NCBI RefSeq assembly: GCF_003584135.1
Contig: NZ_QXFI01000009.1
Coordinates: 193,501-257,500 of the forward strand
Reading direction: 5' to 3'
DNA: 64,000 bases
DNA from: Flagellimonas pelagia
GTDB lineage: Bacteria > Bacteroidota > Bacteroidia > Flavobacteriales > Flavobacteriaceae
Shown here: piece by piece, positions 18,901-26,609 of the stretch
How the letters are laid out: each line of letters opens with the position of its first letter
How positions within the stretch are numbered: the stretch's first letter is position 1
The notes under the pieces: model-generated
What the model saw: the letters and a program-made list of their open reading frames with translations, nothing else
Told to the model about the DNA's origin: nothing
Database searches by the model: none
Made by a program: the position numbers and the translations under genes

Positions 18901-19038
18901 GGATACCACTGCCGGATCAATGGAAGGAAATTCCCTGACCCCTAGAAAAGTGTATCCGATAATCCCAAAAAGGATTATGGTGATGTTCATTACAATGGTA
19001 AGAACCGGACGTTTTATGCTTATGGTAGAGAGGTTCAT
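15952..19038 (-). CDS. RND efflux pump inner-membrane subunit (HAE1/AcrB-like)
   Basis: A 1028-aa proton-driven transporter with the usual twofold layout: TM1, large periplasmic loop, TM2-6 (LLAIVLATGLVVDDGIVV), then a second loop and TM8-12 (IGTIMLIGLVTKNGILIVEF). The LATGLVVDDGIVV segment carries the paired acidic residues of TM4 expected for proton relay. Length is normal for the hydrophobe/amphiphile exporters. The start overlaps the adaptor stop by 4 nt and the tolC-type gene follows after 1 nt, so the three subunits are translationally linked. Drug, bile-like or fatty-acid substrates are all possible. Confidence 0.93.
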   Translation of the reverse strand: MNLSTISIKRPVLTIVMNITIILFGIIGYTFLGVREFPSIDPAVVSVRTSYSGANADIIESQITEPLEKAINSIDGIRNITSSSVQGSSSISIEFDLDKDLEAAANDVRDKVSQALRSLPEDLDAPPVVSKADADADRIISMTVQSDNKNILELSDYAENVIAQRIETIPGVSGVQIWGQRRYAMRLWIDPLKLASYGLTVADVRAALLAQNIELPSGKLTGENTELTVKTLGNLNTEEQFNNIIIMADGEKLVQLSDIGRASLEGENMETKMSDSGQPMVAVAVVPQPGTNYLEIADAFYKEYDKLQKDLPEDFKLNIVIDDTVFVKRAVTEVAETILISIILVILVIYLFFRNWSLALRPLLDIPVSLIATFFFMWLLGFSVNVLTLLAIVLATGLVVDDGIVVTENIYKKIEEGMNPIEAAIKGSKEIFFAVISISITLAAVFLPVIFLEGFVGRLFREFGVVLGTAVLVSAFVSLTLTPMLNAYLTKPGKQSRSKFYQVTEKYFVAMNESYKSALEKFMQRKWLSIPILFGCIGLIVLFYSLLQKETAPYDDRAFVRLNVTAPEGSSYEYMDRLMTDITELINDSVPEKKVSLVLTSPGFGSSSVNSGRANVALVDPSERERSQHEIAQDLGRWAKAYVGGRSNVSERPTISVNRRGGPPIQFIIQAKNFEKLEEKVPEFLAEAEKDPTFSFVDVNLKFDKPELYVSIDREKAESLGVSVRDVAQTLQLSLSGQRFGYFLMNGKQYQVIGQFDKQDRDEPMDLTSIFVKNKEGQLIQLDNLVTVEEHSSPPQLFHNNRYMSATVSANLAPGKSIGDGIDAMNAIKDRVLDDTFTTDLGGESRDFVESSSNTAFAFGLAFLLIFLILAAQFESFIDPFIIILTVPMAVAGAMFSLWLFGETWNIFSQIGTIMLIGLVTKNGILIVEFANQLQEENESLSKMEAIMKASVSRLRPILMTSLTVALGALPIALSLGAASASRTGMGVVIIGGTLFSLILTLFVIPALYYMWSRKKVQRPEFKTLELS

Positions 19039-20111
19039 TGTACGTTGGTCAGAGATTCGAATTCCTCAAGTTTAACTTTTACAGGTGAACCGTCCTTCAG
19101 TGCCATGACACCGTATGTCAAAATCGTATCCCCGGCTTGAAGGTTGGTCAATACCCGAACCGCTTTTCCGGTACGTGCCCCAATCTGTACATCCACTTCT
19201 TTTGCTTTGCCGTTTTGGTATACGAAGATTCTTTTTCCATTCTGAACGGGAATCAAAGCTTCGGATGGAACCAGTAAGGCGTCGTTTATAGTTGCCAAAG
19301 GCAATTTTACGCTTGCATAGGCACCGGGATAAAGGCCATTTACACGGTTGTCCGTAATGGCACGCATCCTAAGGGTTCTGGTGGTAATGTCAACTTCGGG
19401 GTCAATGGCATAAATGGTTGCATTGTATTCTTCCTCTGAGTCAGATGTGGTAAAGGTAAGCACGGTACCCACACTCACTTGGGAGGCGTATTTTTCAGGT
19501 ACCGAAAAAGTAATCTTTAAATCATCCGTATTCACCAATTTTGCGATGACCGTGGATGGCGTTACATACGTTCCCATGGATATGGAACGCAAACCTATGG
19601 TCCCTGAAAAAGGGGCCCTAATGGTTGTTTTGGACAATTGTGCGGCTATCAGGTCCGCTTCCGAACTGGCCGATTGGTAATCTGCACTGGCAATATCGTA
19701 CTCTTCTTGGCTTATGGCCTGCTTTTCGAGCAGTAATTTGGCCCTTCTTTCATTTTCCGAAGCCAGTTTTTTTGCAGTCTGCGCCTTGGATAATTGCGCT
19801 TGCAACTCAATATCGTTCACCTTAAGAAGTACTTGGCCCTGGGAGACCTTGCTTCCCTCCTTAAAATTAATGCTCTCCACAACTCCGGAGACTTCACTGC
19901 GTATTTCTATCTGTTCATTGGCTTCCAAGGTACCGGATATGGAGATGTTGTCCTTGAAAACTTGAGGTTTTAGGATCATTCCGGATACCGTGGTAACCCT
20001 AGGTCCGAAATCCATATTATTACCTATTTCTGCGTTGGACTTGATCCTATAGGCGATAAGGGCACCTATTCCAACAACTAATAAGATGTAGACTATATGC
20101 TTTACTTTCAT
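19035..20111 (-). CDS. RND efflux periplasmic adaptor (membrane fusion protein)
   Basis: A 358-aa HlyD/AcrA-type adaptor joining the RND pump to the TolC channel. One N-terminal membrane segment (VYILLVVGIGALIAY) anchors it; then a biotinyl-lipoyl half (IEIRSEVSGVVESINFKEG), a coiled hairpin, the second lipoyl half (IRAPFSGTIGLRSISMG) and a beta-barrel with the membrane-proximal domain. ATG 20111 is preferred to GTG 20153, which would add residues before the membrane anchor. It is the first gene of the operon and divergent from the universal stress genes. Confidence 0.9.
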   Translation of the reverse strand: MKVKHIVYILLVVGIGALIAYRIKSNAEIGNNMDFGPRVTTVSGMILKPQVFKDNISISGTLEANEQIEIRSEVSGVVESINFKEGSKVSQGQVLLKVNDIELQAQLSKAQTAKKLASENERRAKLLLEKQAISQEEYDIASADYQSASSEADLIAAQLSKTTIRAPFSGTIGLRSISMGTYVTPSTVIAKLVNTDDLKITFSVPEKYASQVSVGTVLTFTTSDSEEEYNATIYAIDPEVDITTRTLRMRAITDNRVNGLYPGAYASVKLPLATINDALLVPSEALIPVQNGKRIFVYQNGKAKEVDVQIGARTGKAVRVLTNLQAGDTILTYGVMALKDGSPVKVKLEEFESLTNVQ

Positions 20112-20351
20112 TTTGGTTTGGTGGATGGCAGTGTGTTTCAACAAAAACAGCACGTTGTCAAAGATAAAGTTTAACGCTTGTTCTTTAAAAAATGGAGCAT
20201 GTATTTTAACAAGCGAATCCGTTGAACGTCCAGATGTTGTGGGTTAACGACAATATAGGCGGTGTAAACCGCAATACCTTTTACAAAAAATGTTAAAATC
20301 TGTTTGATGGGTGGATTGACCAATGTCATTTTCTAGTTGGGGCTGTACCAG

Positions 20352-20359
20352 TACCTTTG
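20352..20359 (+). promoter_or_regulatory. Candidate -7 element for the universal stress genes
   Basis: TACCTTTG fits TAnnTTTG exactly and ends 15 nt before ATG 20375. No TTG lies at the normal -33 distance, so activation may be needed. The in-frame TTG at 20357 is part of this element, which argues against it being the start codon. Confidence 0.45.
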
Positions 20360-20374
20360 GGAAAAGAGATAATC

Positions 20375-21220
20375 ATGCGAACCGTTTTGATTCCCACAGA
20401 TTTTTCAAAGAATGCGCTTCATGCCCTGAAGTATGCACAGGAACTCTACAAATGTGAGCGGACTTGTTTTTTTATATTCCACGCTTATACGGATGAAGTG
20501 TACGGGGAGTTCAAGACTGCCTCCCCAGAACAGATAGAGAAGCTAAAATTGGAGAAAAAGGTGGAAACGGAAAAGAAATTGGATCAATTGCTAGACATTG
20601 TTGTGGGAATGCCACCCAACCCTATGCATACTTTTGAGACGGTTGCCTACTTTGATAGCCTTGTGGATGGAATCAATGATTTTGTGGATGAGATGAATAT
20701 CGATTTAGTGGTCATGGGAACAAAAGGGGAGACCAGTGATCATAAAACCACCTTTGGCAGTTATACGATTGAAGTATTCAAATATGTTAAATGCCCTGTT
20801 TTGGCCGTTCCGGAGGAATTTGAATACCGACAACCAAAGAATATCCTCTTTCCAACGGATTATATGTTGCCTTATAAACGTAGGGAACTTAAGCTTTTGG
20901 GAGACTTGGCAGGAAAGTTCAAATCCAATGTTTATTGCCTTTATATTACGGATTTTGAGGAATTGAGCCCAAGGCAGGAAGACAATAAGATATTCTTGAA
21001 AGAAGCCCTTACCAGACCCTACTTGTTTTTTGAGACCACAGCCGTTAAGAATAGGGCCAATGCGATCATGGAATATATAGATGAGAAAAATATGGATATG
21101 TTGGTCATGGTCAATTCAAGGCATTCTTTCTTTGAGGACATGCTCTATCGTTCCACTGTGGACCTTCTCAGTTTGAAGATCAAGATTCCCTTTTTGGTCA
21201 TGCAAAATCTCAATAGATGA
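20375..21220 (+). CDS. Universal stress protein, tandem UspA domains
   Basis: A 281-aa cytoplasmic protein with two UspA folds (about 1-145 and 150-281). The N-terminal half keeps the nucleotide motif G-2x-G-9x-G-S (GTKG then GS) after VVMGTKGE. The C-terminal half has VMVNSRHSFFEDML at the equivalent place and lacks it, so only one half should bind ATP. The family is induced by stress and starvation. Its stop overlaps the start of a second, similar gene as ATGA, so the two are likely co-translated. ATG 20375 is chosen over the TTG at 20357. Confidence 0.88.
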   Translation: MRTVLIPTDFSKNALHALKYAQELYKCERTCFFIFHAYTDEVYGEFKTASPEQIEKLKLEKKVETEKKLDQLLDIVVGMPPNPMHTFETVAYFDSLVDGINDFVDEMNIDLVVMGTKGETSDHKTTFGSYTIEVFKYVKCPVLAVPEEFEYRQPKNILFPTDYMLPYKRRELKLLGDLAGKFKSNVYCLYITDFEELSPRQEDNKIFLKEALTRPYLFFETTAVKNRANAIMEYIDEKNMDMLVMVNSRHSFFEDMLYRSTVDLLSLKIKIPFLVMQNLNR

Positions 21221-22074
21221 GAAAAAAGCGAATCATATTGCCCACGGATTTTTCCGAAAATGCTTGGAATGCCATTGCATATGCCCTTGCCATTTTTAAA
21301 GATGTCCCCTGTGATTTCTTTATTTTGAACGCCTATCAGCTAGGAACTTCCGGGTTAAGTACAAAAATGGGCATGGCCAATGATACCAGGTTGTTCAATT
21401 TGATCAAGGAAGAATCTGAAAGGGAACTTAAAAAAACTCTGGAAAGAATACAGGGAGTAAGTAATGCTCCCGACCATACTTTTAAGGGTTTATCCATTGC
21501 GGATAATCTGGTGAATGCCATCGGTAGGACCGTTTACAACCAGGGTGTGGACTATATCATCATGGGAACCAAAGGAGCGTCTGGGTTGAGAGAGGTTTTT
21601 ATAGGGAGCAACGCTTACAAGATTATCCGGGAAATCGATTTTTGCCCCATTATTGCAGTGCCCGATGATTACCGTTCCAATGGAACGATAAGGACCATAT
21701 TATTGGCTACCGGATATGAGCACCTTTTTGAATCCTATGAATTAAAACCATTACTTCAAATCGCGCAACTCTTCAATGCCAAAATCCGTATTGCACATGT
21801 TGCGGATGGCGAATTTGCCAAGGAACAGGAACAATCCAAAAAAGCCATAAAGAAGAAGCTGAAATCCATCCAGTTTGATTTTGTGGAATTGGAAAAGGAT
21901 TCAACCATCAACCAGACTATCCAAAAAACGATCGGGGCAGACAATTCCATAGATATGGTGGCTATGATCAATCACGATAGGGGATTTTTTGAAAGGCTTA
22001 CCCGTGAACCCGTGATCAAAAAAATCGCATTCAATTCGCAAGTGCCTTTTTTGGTTATACACTTATTTGAGTAA
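21217..22074 (+). CDS. Universal stress protein, tandem UspA domains (second copy)
   Basis: A 285-aa protein with the same two-domain layout as its upstream neighbour: IILPTDFSENAWNAI at the start, and the nucleotide motif GTKG-9x-GS after YIIMGTKGA. The C-terminal half again lost the motif (MINHDRGFFERL). The two genes overlap by 4 nt and probably arose by duplication; the divergence suggests different partners or signals. No terminator is obvious downstream. Confidence 0.88.
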   Translation: MRKKRIILPTDFSENAWNAIAYALAIFKDVPCDFFILNAYQLGTSGLSTKMGMANDTRLFNLIKEESERELKKTLERIQGVSNAPDHTFKGLSIADNLVNAIGRTVYNQGVDYIIMGTKGASGLREVFIGSNAYKIIREIDFCPIIAVPDDYRSNGTIRTILLATGYEHLFESYELKPLLQIAQLFNAKIRIAHVADGEFAKEQEQSKKAIKKKLKSIQFDFVELEKDSTINQTIQKTIGADNSIDMVAMINHDRGFFERLTREPVIKKIAFNSQVPFLVIHLFE

Positions 22075-22100
22075 TTCTTGAATTTGGGTGCAAAAGGAAA

Positions 22101-22205
22101 ATGTTCGATGAAACCATGATTAAAGCAAGAAACACCAACCTTTTTTTTGGATTTAAAATCAATTCTTCAAGAAGCTGTTCAATGAAAAAATGGTTACATA
22201 AATGA
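22101..22205 (+). CDS. Possible 34-aa peptide of unknown function
   Basis: An ATG-started short frame ending in SCSMKKWLHK, in the gap between the second universal stress gene and thioredoxin. It overlaps the thioredoxin 3' end by 12 nt in opposite orientation. It has no signal peptide or clear domain. It may be chance; only conservation in relatives would decide. Confidence 0.2.
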   Translation: MFDETMIKARNTNLFFGFKINSSRSCSMKKWLHK

Positions 22206-22493
22206 CTGTGCCACTTTTACAATATCAGCTTTTTGGAGCACGCCCGATTGTCTCCAGAGTTGTTTTCCGTTCTTGAAGAACATTATGGTGGGGACACCAC
22301 GAACTTGGAAAGTGTTGGCCAAGGCTTGGTTTTTGTCCACATCGATTTTTACGATTTTCAGGGAATCGCCAAGCTCATCCTTGACCTGCTTCAAGATTGG
22401 GGCCAGCATTTTGCAGGGGCCACACCATTCGGCTGAAAAGTCGATGAGCACCAATTGGTCTGAGTTGATCAGGGCGGAAAAATTTCCTTTCAT
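22194..22493 (-). CDS. trxA: Thioredoxin
   Basis: A 99-aa single-domain cytoplasmic disulfide reductase. The active site WCGPCK puts redox cysteines at 24 and 27, and the conserved cis-proline is Pro68 in RGVPTIMFF. It is slightly shorter than E. coli thioredoxin at the N-terminus. It has no signal peptide, so reduction of cytoplasmic partners is expected. It is a single gene, convergent with the universal stress pair. Confidence 0.92.
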   Translation of the reverse strand: MKGNFSALINSDQLVLIDFSAEWCGPCKMLAPILKQVKDELGDSLKIVKIDVDKNQALANTFQVRGVPTIMFFKNGKQLWRQSGVLQKADIVKVAQSFM

Positions 22494-22585
22494 GGCTTTA
22501 GAGTATTTAAATATACAAGGTATAAAAACCCTTCTTTATGCAAATTGATGAATGTCATCTTTCAAAAATCAGGACATTTATACAA

Positions 22586-22604
22586 TTGACCTAGAATGGG
22601 TCAA
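22586..22604. promoter_or_regulatory. Inverted repeat upstream of the DUF1080 gene
   Basis: TTGACC (22586-22591) and GGTCAA (22599-22604) form a perfect 6-bp inverted repeat 49 nt before the start codon. It could be an operator; nothing in the sequence names a regulator. Confidence 0.25.
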
Positions 22605-22653
22605 GTTCTTTTTCTAATTTTAGGGACTGCACAACCTAACAAACCAAAATATA

Positions 22654-23427
22654 ATGCACACAAAAATTACAATTCTTTCATTTGTTCTATTTGCCATGGT
22701 TTCTTGCAAGAATGAAAGTAAAAAAGAAGAGACCCAAACATGGCGAACCAAAAAAGAGGCACTTGAAAACGAGACCCATAATCAACTGCTGGATGTGGAA
22801 AAAGAGCAAGGATGGGAACTCCTCTTTGATGGGAAAACCTTGAATGGGTGGCATCTATACAACAATCCAGGAGTTAATTCGGTATGGGAAGTGGTAGATG
22901 GGGAACTTCACAGTAACGCAAATGATGAATCATTAACGGCAGGGGATTTATTGACCGATAAGCCTTATACCAATTATGAACTTACCTTGGAATGGAAGAT
23001 TTCGAGTCGAGGAAACAGCGGCATTTTCATCAATGTACAGGAAAAACCTGAGATACCCACAGCTTGGCAGACCGGTCCTGAATACCAAATATTGGATTCC
23101 GAACACATGGACTACAACCTTCCCGAAAAACGACCAGGATGCCTTTATGTGTTCGCCCCCCAAAAAAATGCCGTAGAAATGAAGCCAGGGGAATGGAATA
23201 CGACCAGGATCAAACAAGTGGATGGCAAAGTGGAGTTTTACCTGAACGGAGTGCTTACCGGGGAACAGGATTTCAATGACCCGGAATGGAAAAAGATGAT
23301 CGCTGCCACCCATTTTTCCAAATATCCCGAATTTGGGAAGGCCACGCAAGGCAAGATTGCCCTTCAGTACTGGTATTTTGAAACTTGGTTCCGGGATATC
23401 AAGATAAGGGAGTTGCAAACCCTTTGA
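22654..23427 (+). CDS. DUF1080 (3-keto-disaccharide hydrolase-like) lipoprotein
   Basis: A 257-aa lipoprotein: the N-terminus ends in AMVSCKNES, an SPII site. The rest is one concanavalin-like domain with family landmarks WELLFDGKTLNGWHLY, LEWKISSRGNSGIFI, PEYQILD and EFYLNGVLTGE. Several DUF1080 proteins act on 3-keto-glycosides; others only bind glycans. It stands alone between thioredoxin and the AraC operon. Specific substrate is unknown. Confidence 0.85.
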   Translation: MHTKITILSFVLFAMVSCKNESKKEETQTWRTKKEALENETHNQLLDVEKEQGWELLFDGKTLNGWHLYNNPGVNSVWEVVDGELHSNANDESLTAGDLLTDKPYTNYELTLEWKISSRGNSGIFINVQEKPEIPTAWQTGPEYQILDSEHMDYNLPEKRPGCLYVFAPQKNAVEMKPGEWNTTRIKQVDGKVEFYLNGVLTGEQDFNDPEWKKMIAATHFSKYPEFGKATQGKIALQYWYFETWFRDIKIRELQTL

Positions 23428-23603
23428 TTGAAAAAATTTACAGATAGAGAAGGTTATTCCCTTTGTTTTCTTCTCAACAGGAGATTGGTATGGTCACTAA
23501 CCATTTGTCTTCGTTCCAATTTGGCACTTAGGTATGGTGTCAGCCGGCATCAAAAAGTTGTTTGTCCCTTAATACAAATCTCTTTTGATCCATTGGGTAA
23601 TTC

Positions 23604-24404
23604 CTAACTGTTTTCATACTTTCCATAAAGCTCAGTTGGACTCATTCCATAAGTTTTTTTAAAGGCAAATGAAAAATGAGAAAGGTCTTCAAATCCTAAA
23701 TCCAAATAAATTTCGGATGGTCTTTTGTTCTTTTTGTCCAAGAGGAAATGAGCTTCCCGCAAGCGTCTTTGTTGCAACCAACGACTAGGAGTTTCTTGAA
23801 AAACCTGTTTGAAGTCCCTTTTAAAGGAAGATAGACTGCGACCTGTCAAATAGGCAAATCGTTCCGTGCTCACATTGAATTTGTAGTTTCGGTTCATAAA
23901 GGCCTCTAGGTTGATTTTTTCAGGTGTTCCATAATCAAAGAACAAGTTGGCCAGTTCGGGTTGGTTGCGCAGCAGTATGAGCAATAATTCTTCCCGTTTG
24001 ATGTCCGCAAAGGTTTCATCCAATTTCCCGGCTCCATTGTAATAGGGCATCAGGGAGCGGATGAAATTTGGAACCAGTTCATTTTTTTTCAAGGGGAAAA
24101 AAGCATTGGTTGGCAAAAATTCCGATGAGGTCAGGGCATGTTTTTCTTGAAATGCTTTAAGAAATGGCTCATCAAAAATGATGACCACTTTTTCAAACTC
24201 CCCATTTTCCCTTTCCTTGTTGTACCGGGCCAAACGATTTTTACGAACCAGACAATATTCCCCGGACCTTAAGGATTGGTATTTGTCACCATCATAACCG
24301 TGGATGGTTCCCTTAGCGATAAATAAGAAGAAATGCTCGGGGACAAACTGTTCCGGAGAGATTTCTGGGCCGATATAACAGGATTTGATATCAGTAGCCT
24401 TCAT
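23604..24404 (-). CDS. AraC-family transcriptional regulator
   Basis: A 266-aa regulator with an N-terminal sensor region (about 1-150) and a C-terminal double helix-turn-helix: FAYLTGRSLSSFKRDF as the first motif and PSEIYLDLGFEDLSHFSFAF as the second, ending KKTYGMSPTELY. The start is uncertain: ATG 24404 overlaps the upstream gene by 14 nt and is preferred; ATG 24455 would overlap by 65 nt. It is the last gene of an SDR-SDR-AraC operon, and a phased direct repeat upstream of that operon is its probable binding site, making it autoregulatory. The signal molecule is unknown. Confidence 0.88.
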   Translation of the reverse strand: MKATDIKSCYIGPEISPEQFVPEHFFLFIAKGTIHGYDGDKYQSLRSGEYCLVRKNRLARYNKERENGEFEKVVIIFDEPFLKAFQEKHALTSSEFLPTNAFFPLKKNELVPNFIRSLMPYYNGAGKLDETFADIKREELLLILLRNQPELANLFFDYGTPEKINLEAFMNRNYKFNVSTERFAYLTGRSLSSFKRDFKQVFQETPSRWLQQRRLREAHFLLDKKNKRPSEIYLDLGFEDLSHFSFAFKKTYGMSPTELYGKYENS

Positions 24405-25050
24405 TTCCCAATAGTTTAATGTCGGATATTTCCAATACTTTTTTGGAATACCCATTTGATGCCGTGTTTATCATCGCCCTGCCCACTTCGGACAAGGTTA
24501 GGGAGCGTTTTGGGAACAAGAGGGGAAATACCCAGATAATGGGCGTGAAAAACCATTTTACGTTCTGTTGTTCCTTGAACGGTTTCATAAATCCGGGACG
24601 AAAATTGTATTGTCCCTTAAAAGGAAGCTTCATCAAGTCATTCTCAGTCTTTCCCTTTACCCTTGCCCACATCAGTTTTCCCTTTTCAGAACTGTCCGTA
24701 TGGCTTCCGGTCACAAAATTGAAGACCATTTTGGGATTCAACCTAGAAAGGGTTTTGGCAAAATGTAGGGTGGTATCATAAGTGATGTTGGTATATTCGG
24801 TTTCGTTCATCCCAACTGAGCTTACTCCGGCACAGTAAAAACAGGCATCGTAATCCTTCAATATTTCGGAATGGCTCTCAATGTCCAAAAAATCTGGGAT
24901 CAAGAGTTCCCTTACCTTTGTGTGTTTTAGGGGGTAATGCCGTCGGCTTACCAGCAGAATTTCGGACACCTCATCATTCTGCAGGCATTCCATTAGAACC
25001 CCTTCGCCTACCATTCCAGTTGCTCCGGTCAATACTATCTTCAGTCCCAT
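24391..25050 (-). CDS. NAD(P)-binding Rossmann protein, atypical short-chain dehydrogenase
   Basis: A 219-aa protein with TGATGMVGEGVLMECL as dinucleotide-binding loop near residue 8. It resembles NAD(P)-binding epimerase-like proteins of the YbjT/atypical SDR group; a canonical YxxxK catalytic pair is not obvious. It begins 8 nt after the previous SDR gene and overlaps the regulator, so it belongs to the same operon. Function beyond nucleotide binding is not assignable. Confidence 0.78.
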   Translation of the reverse strand: MGLKIVLTGATGMVGEGVLMECLQNDEVSEILLVSRRHYPLKHTKVRELLIPDFLDIESHSEILKDYDACFYCAGVSSVGMNETEYTNITYDTTLHFAKTLSRLNPKMVFNFVTGSHTDSSEKGKLMWARVKGKTENDLMKLPFKGQYNFRPGFMKPFKEQQNVKWFFTPIIWVFPLLFPKRSLTLSEVGRAMINTASNGYSKKVLEISDIKLLGNEGY

Positions 25051-25058
25051 AACCGTTT

Positions 25059-26096
25059 CTATATGTTCCCGAATTTAATCATACTTTCCACGGAAGCCAA
25101 AATAGCGGCTTCATTAGTGGAAATGGGACTCCAGTCCAATATATCTTTAGCTTTTTGATTGCTCACCTTATCACGTTTGGCCTTCAACATGGAAGCTACG
25201 TTCTTCAATTTTGGGTTGAATAAGCCTCCCAATGAAACTATCCAATCGGGTAACGTTCTTGTGGGGGCCTTTTTGGCAATCTCAGGCATTTGCTGTTTTA
25301 GCAATTCGGAAATTTGGGGCAATGATATTTCGCCTCCTGCCAGAGCCAGAAAGCGTTGACCTTTCGCATTAGGGTTGGTCATGGCTCTAATATGAAGGTC
25401 CGCTACATCACGAACGTCAATAACATTCATTTTTAGATTGGGAATGGCCTTCATGGAGCCATCCAATAGATTCTTTAGCAATTCAAAACCAGCTGACAGT
25501 TTTCCGCTGAGGGAGGGACCAAAGATTCCTACTGGATTAATGACGCTCAATTCCAGTTCTCCACCTTCTTTATTGATAAAATCCCACGCAGCCTGTTCCG
25601 CCATAACCTTTGATCTGTTATAGGACGAGAGTCCTTTTTCATTGGAGTCGGTCCAATCCTTTTCGGTAATCTCGGTATTTGGATTTTTGTGACTGTAACC
25701 GACAGCTCCAAAGTTGGAGGTCATTACAACCCGTTTCACCTTGGCATCCCTGGCCGCTTTCAACACGCGCAGGGTGCCTTCCACTGCGGGACGGATCATT
25801 TCGTTCTCGTCCTTTGGTAAGGAAAGGAAAATAGGGGAAGCGACGTGCAGCACATAATCACAGTTGCCCACAGCTTCATCCCAATGGGTGTCCTTGGTCA
25901 AATCGGCCTCTACGAATGTTAGGTCATCGAAGGTGGAGATTCCTCCATTGTTGAGCATTTCAAGGACTTCGTCTTTTCGGTTCAGGTTACGGATTGTCGT
26001 TTTTACTGCGTATCCTTTTTCTAAGAGTTGAAGAATGGTATGTATCCCCACAAAACCAGTTCCGCCTGTAACCGACACAGTTTTTTTGCTTCTCAT
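25059..26096 (-). CDS. NAD-dependent epimerase/dehydratase family oxidoreductase (extended SDR)
   Basis: A 345-aa extended short-chain dehydrogenase. TGGTGFVGIHTILQLL is the nucleotide loop; YNRSKVMAEQAAW carries the catalytic YxxxK; SNFGAVGY precedes it. It is closest in style to dihydroflavonol-4-reductase or aldehyde/ketone reductases (SDR_e), so reduction of a carbonyl with NADPH is likely. It is first in the operon with a second SDR and an AraC regulator, a layout that often responds to reactive aldehydes; that role is inference. Confidence 0.85.
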   Translation of the reverse strand: MRSKKTVSVTGGTGFVGIHTILQLLEKGYAVKTTIRNLNRKDEVLEMLNNGGISTFDDLTFVEADLTKDTHWDEAVGNCDYVLHVASPIFLSLPKDENEMIRPAVEGTLRVLKAARDAKVKRVVMTSNFGAVGYSHKNPNTEITEKDWTDSNEKGLSSYNRSKVMAEQAAWDFINKEGGELELSVINPVGIFGPSLSGKLSAGFELLKNLLDGSMKAIPNLKMNVIDVRDVADLHIRAMTNPNAKGQRFLALAGGEISLPQISELLKQQMPEIAKKAPTRTLPDWIVSLGGLFNPKLKNVASMLKAKRDKVSNQKAKDILDWSPISTNEAAILASVESMIKFGNI

Positions 26097-26390
26097 AGTA
26101 TATCTATTTTATAAGACAAAGTTCCGTTTAGAGTTTGCTGCCGGCTTTGTTGTTAGGTCCAAATTACTTTGCTGTGAGGTCCAAATATTTGAATGCTGGG
26201 TGTTGGTATAGTACTCGTAACCATGTTCCACAATAGAAAAGATTATTTGTGGTAGTGATATATGTGAGCAGGTAGATATTAAAATAAAGAAAAATTGATT
26301 TTAAGAAATCTATAAAATTCAAGACAATTCAAGGATTGTTAGTGGATTAATCCTACAAAAAGTGTACATTGGGAATCCTCAACTGAAATT
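26097..26390. other. Upstream gap of the SDR-AraC operon
   Basis: About 294 nt, AT-rich, with no ORF of note. It contains the phased direct repeat above and an AGGATT/AATCCT inverted pair around 26332-26353 ahead of the small membrane peptide. Confidence 0.4.
26151..26186. promoter_or_regulatory. Phased direct repeat, probable AraC-type binding site
   Basis: TGTTAGGTCCAAAT (26151-26164) and TGTGAGGTCCAAAT (26173-26186) differ at one base and are exactly 22 nt apart, two helical turns, the layout of AraC-type half-sites. It lies 55-90 nt upstream of the SDR-SDR-AraC operon. A weak -7-like GAACTTTG is at 26117-26124 on the minus strand, in a position suitable for activation. Confidence 0.55.
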
Positions 26391-26492
26391 ATGAAAAACA
26401 TTAGACAACAGGTGTATATGTCCTTTGGAATTTTGCTGGTGACCGTGATTCTGGTTATGGGCATTTTGTTTCGAAATGGGTATTTTGGATAA
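26391..26492 (+). CDS. Small single-span membrane peptide (33 aa), unknown function
   Basis: An ATG-started 33-codon frame. After a short polar, basic start (MKNIRQQVYM) comes one hydrophobic span, GILLVTVILVMGILF, and the end is RNGYFG. Codon choice is ordinary for the window. It lies between the SDR operon and the tmRNA gene with no partner nearby. Possible roles include a membrane regulator or a type I toxin-like peptide; nothing here decides. Confidence 0.45.
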   Translation: MKNIRQQVYMSFGILLVTVILVMGILFRNGYFG

Positions 26493-26609
26493 TCTAAATT
26501 ACAATTTACTTCCCCGTACATAGGGATTTGGGGTGATTCAGTTTTAGTGCGAAATGAGATATGGAGTAAAGTTAACCCCTGAATACAAAATGTCCACAGG
26601 GGTTTGTAG

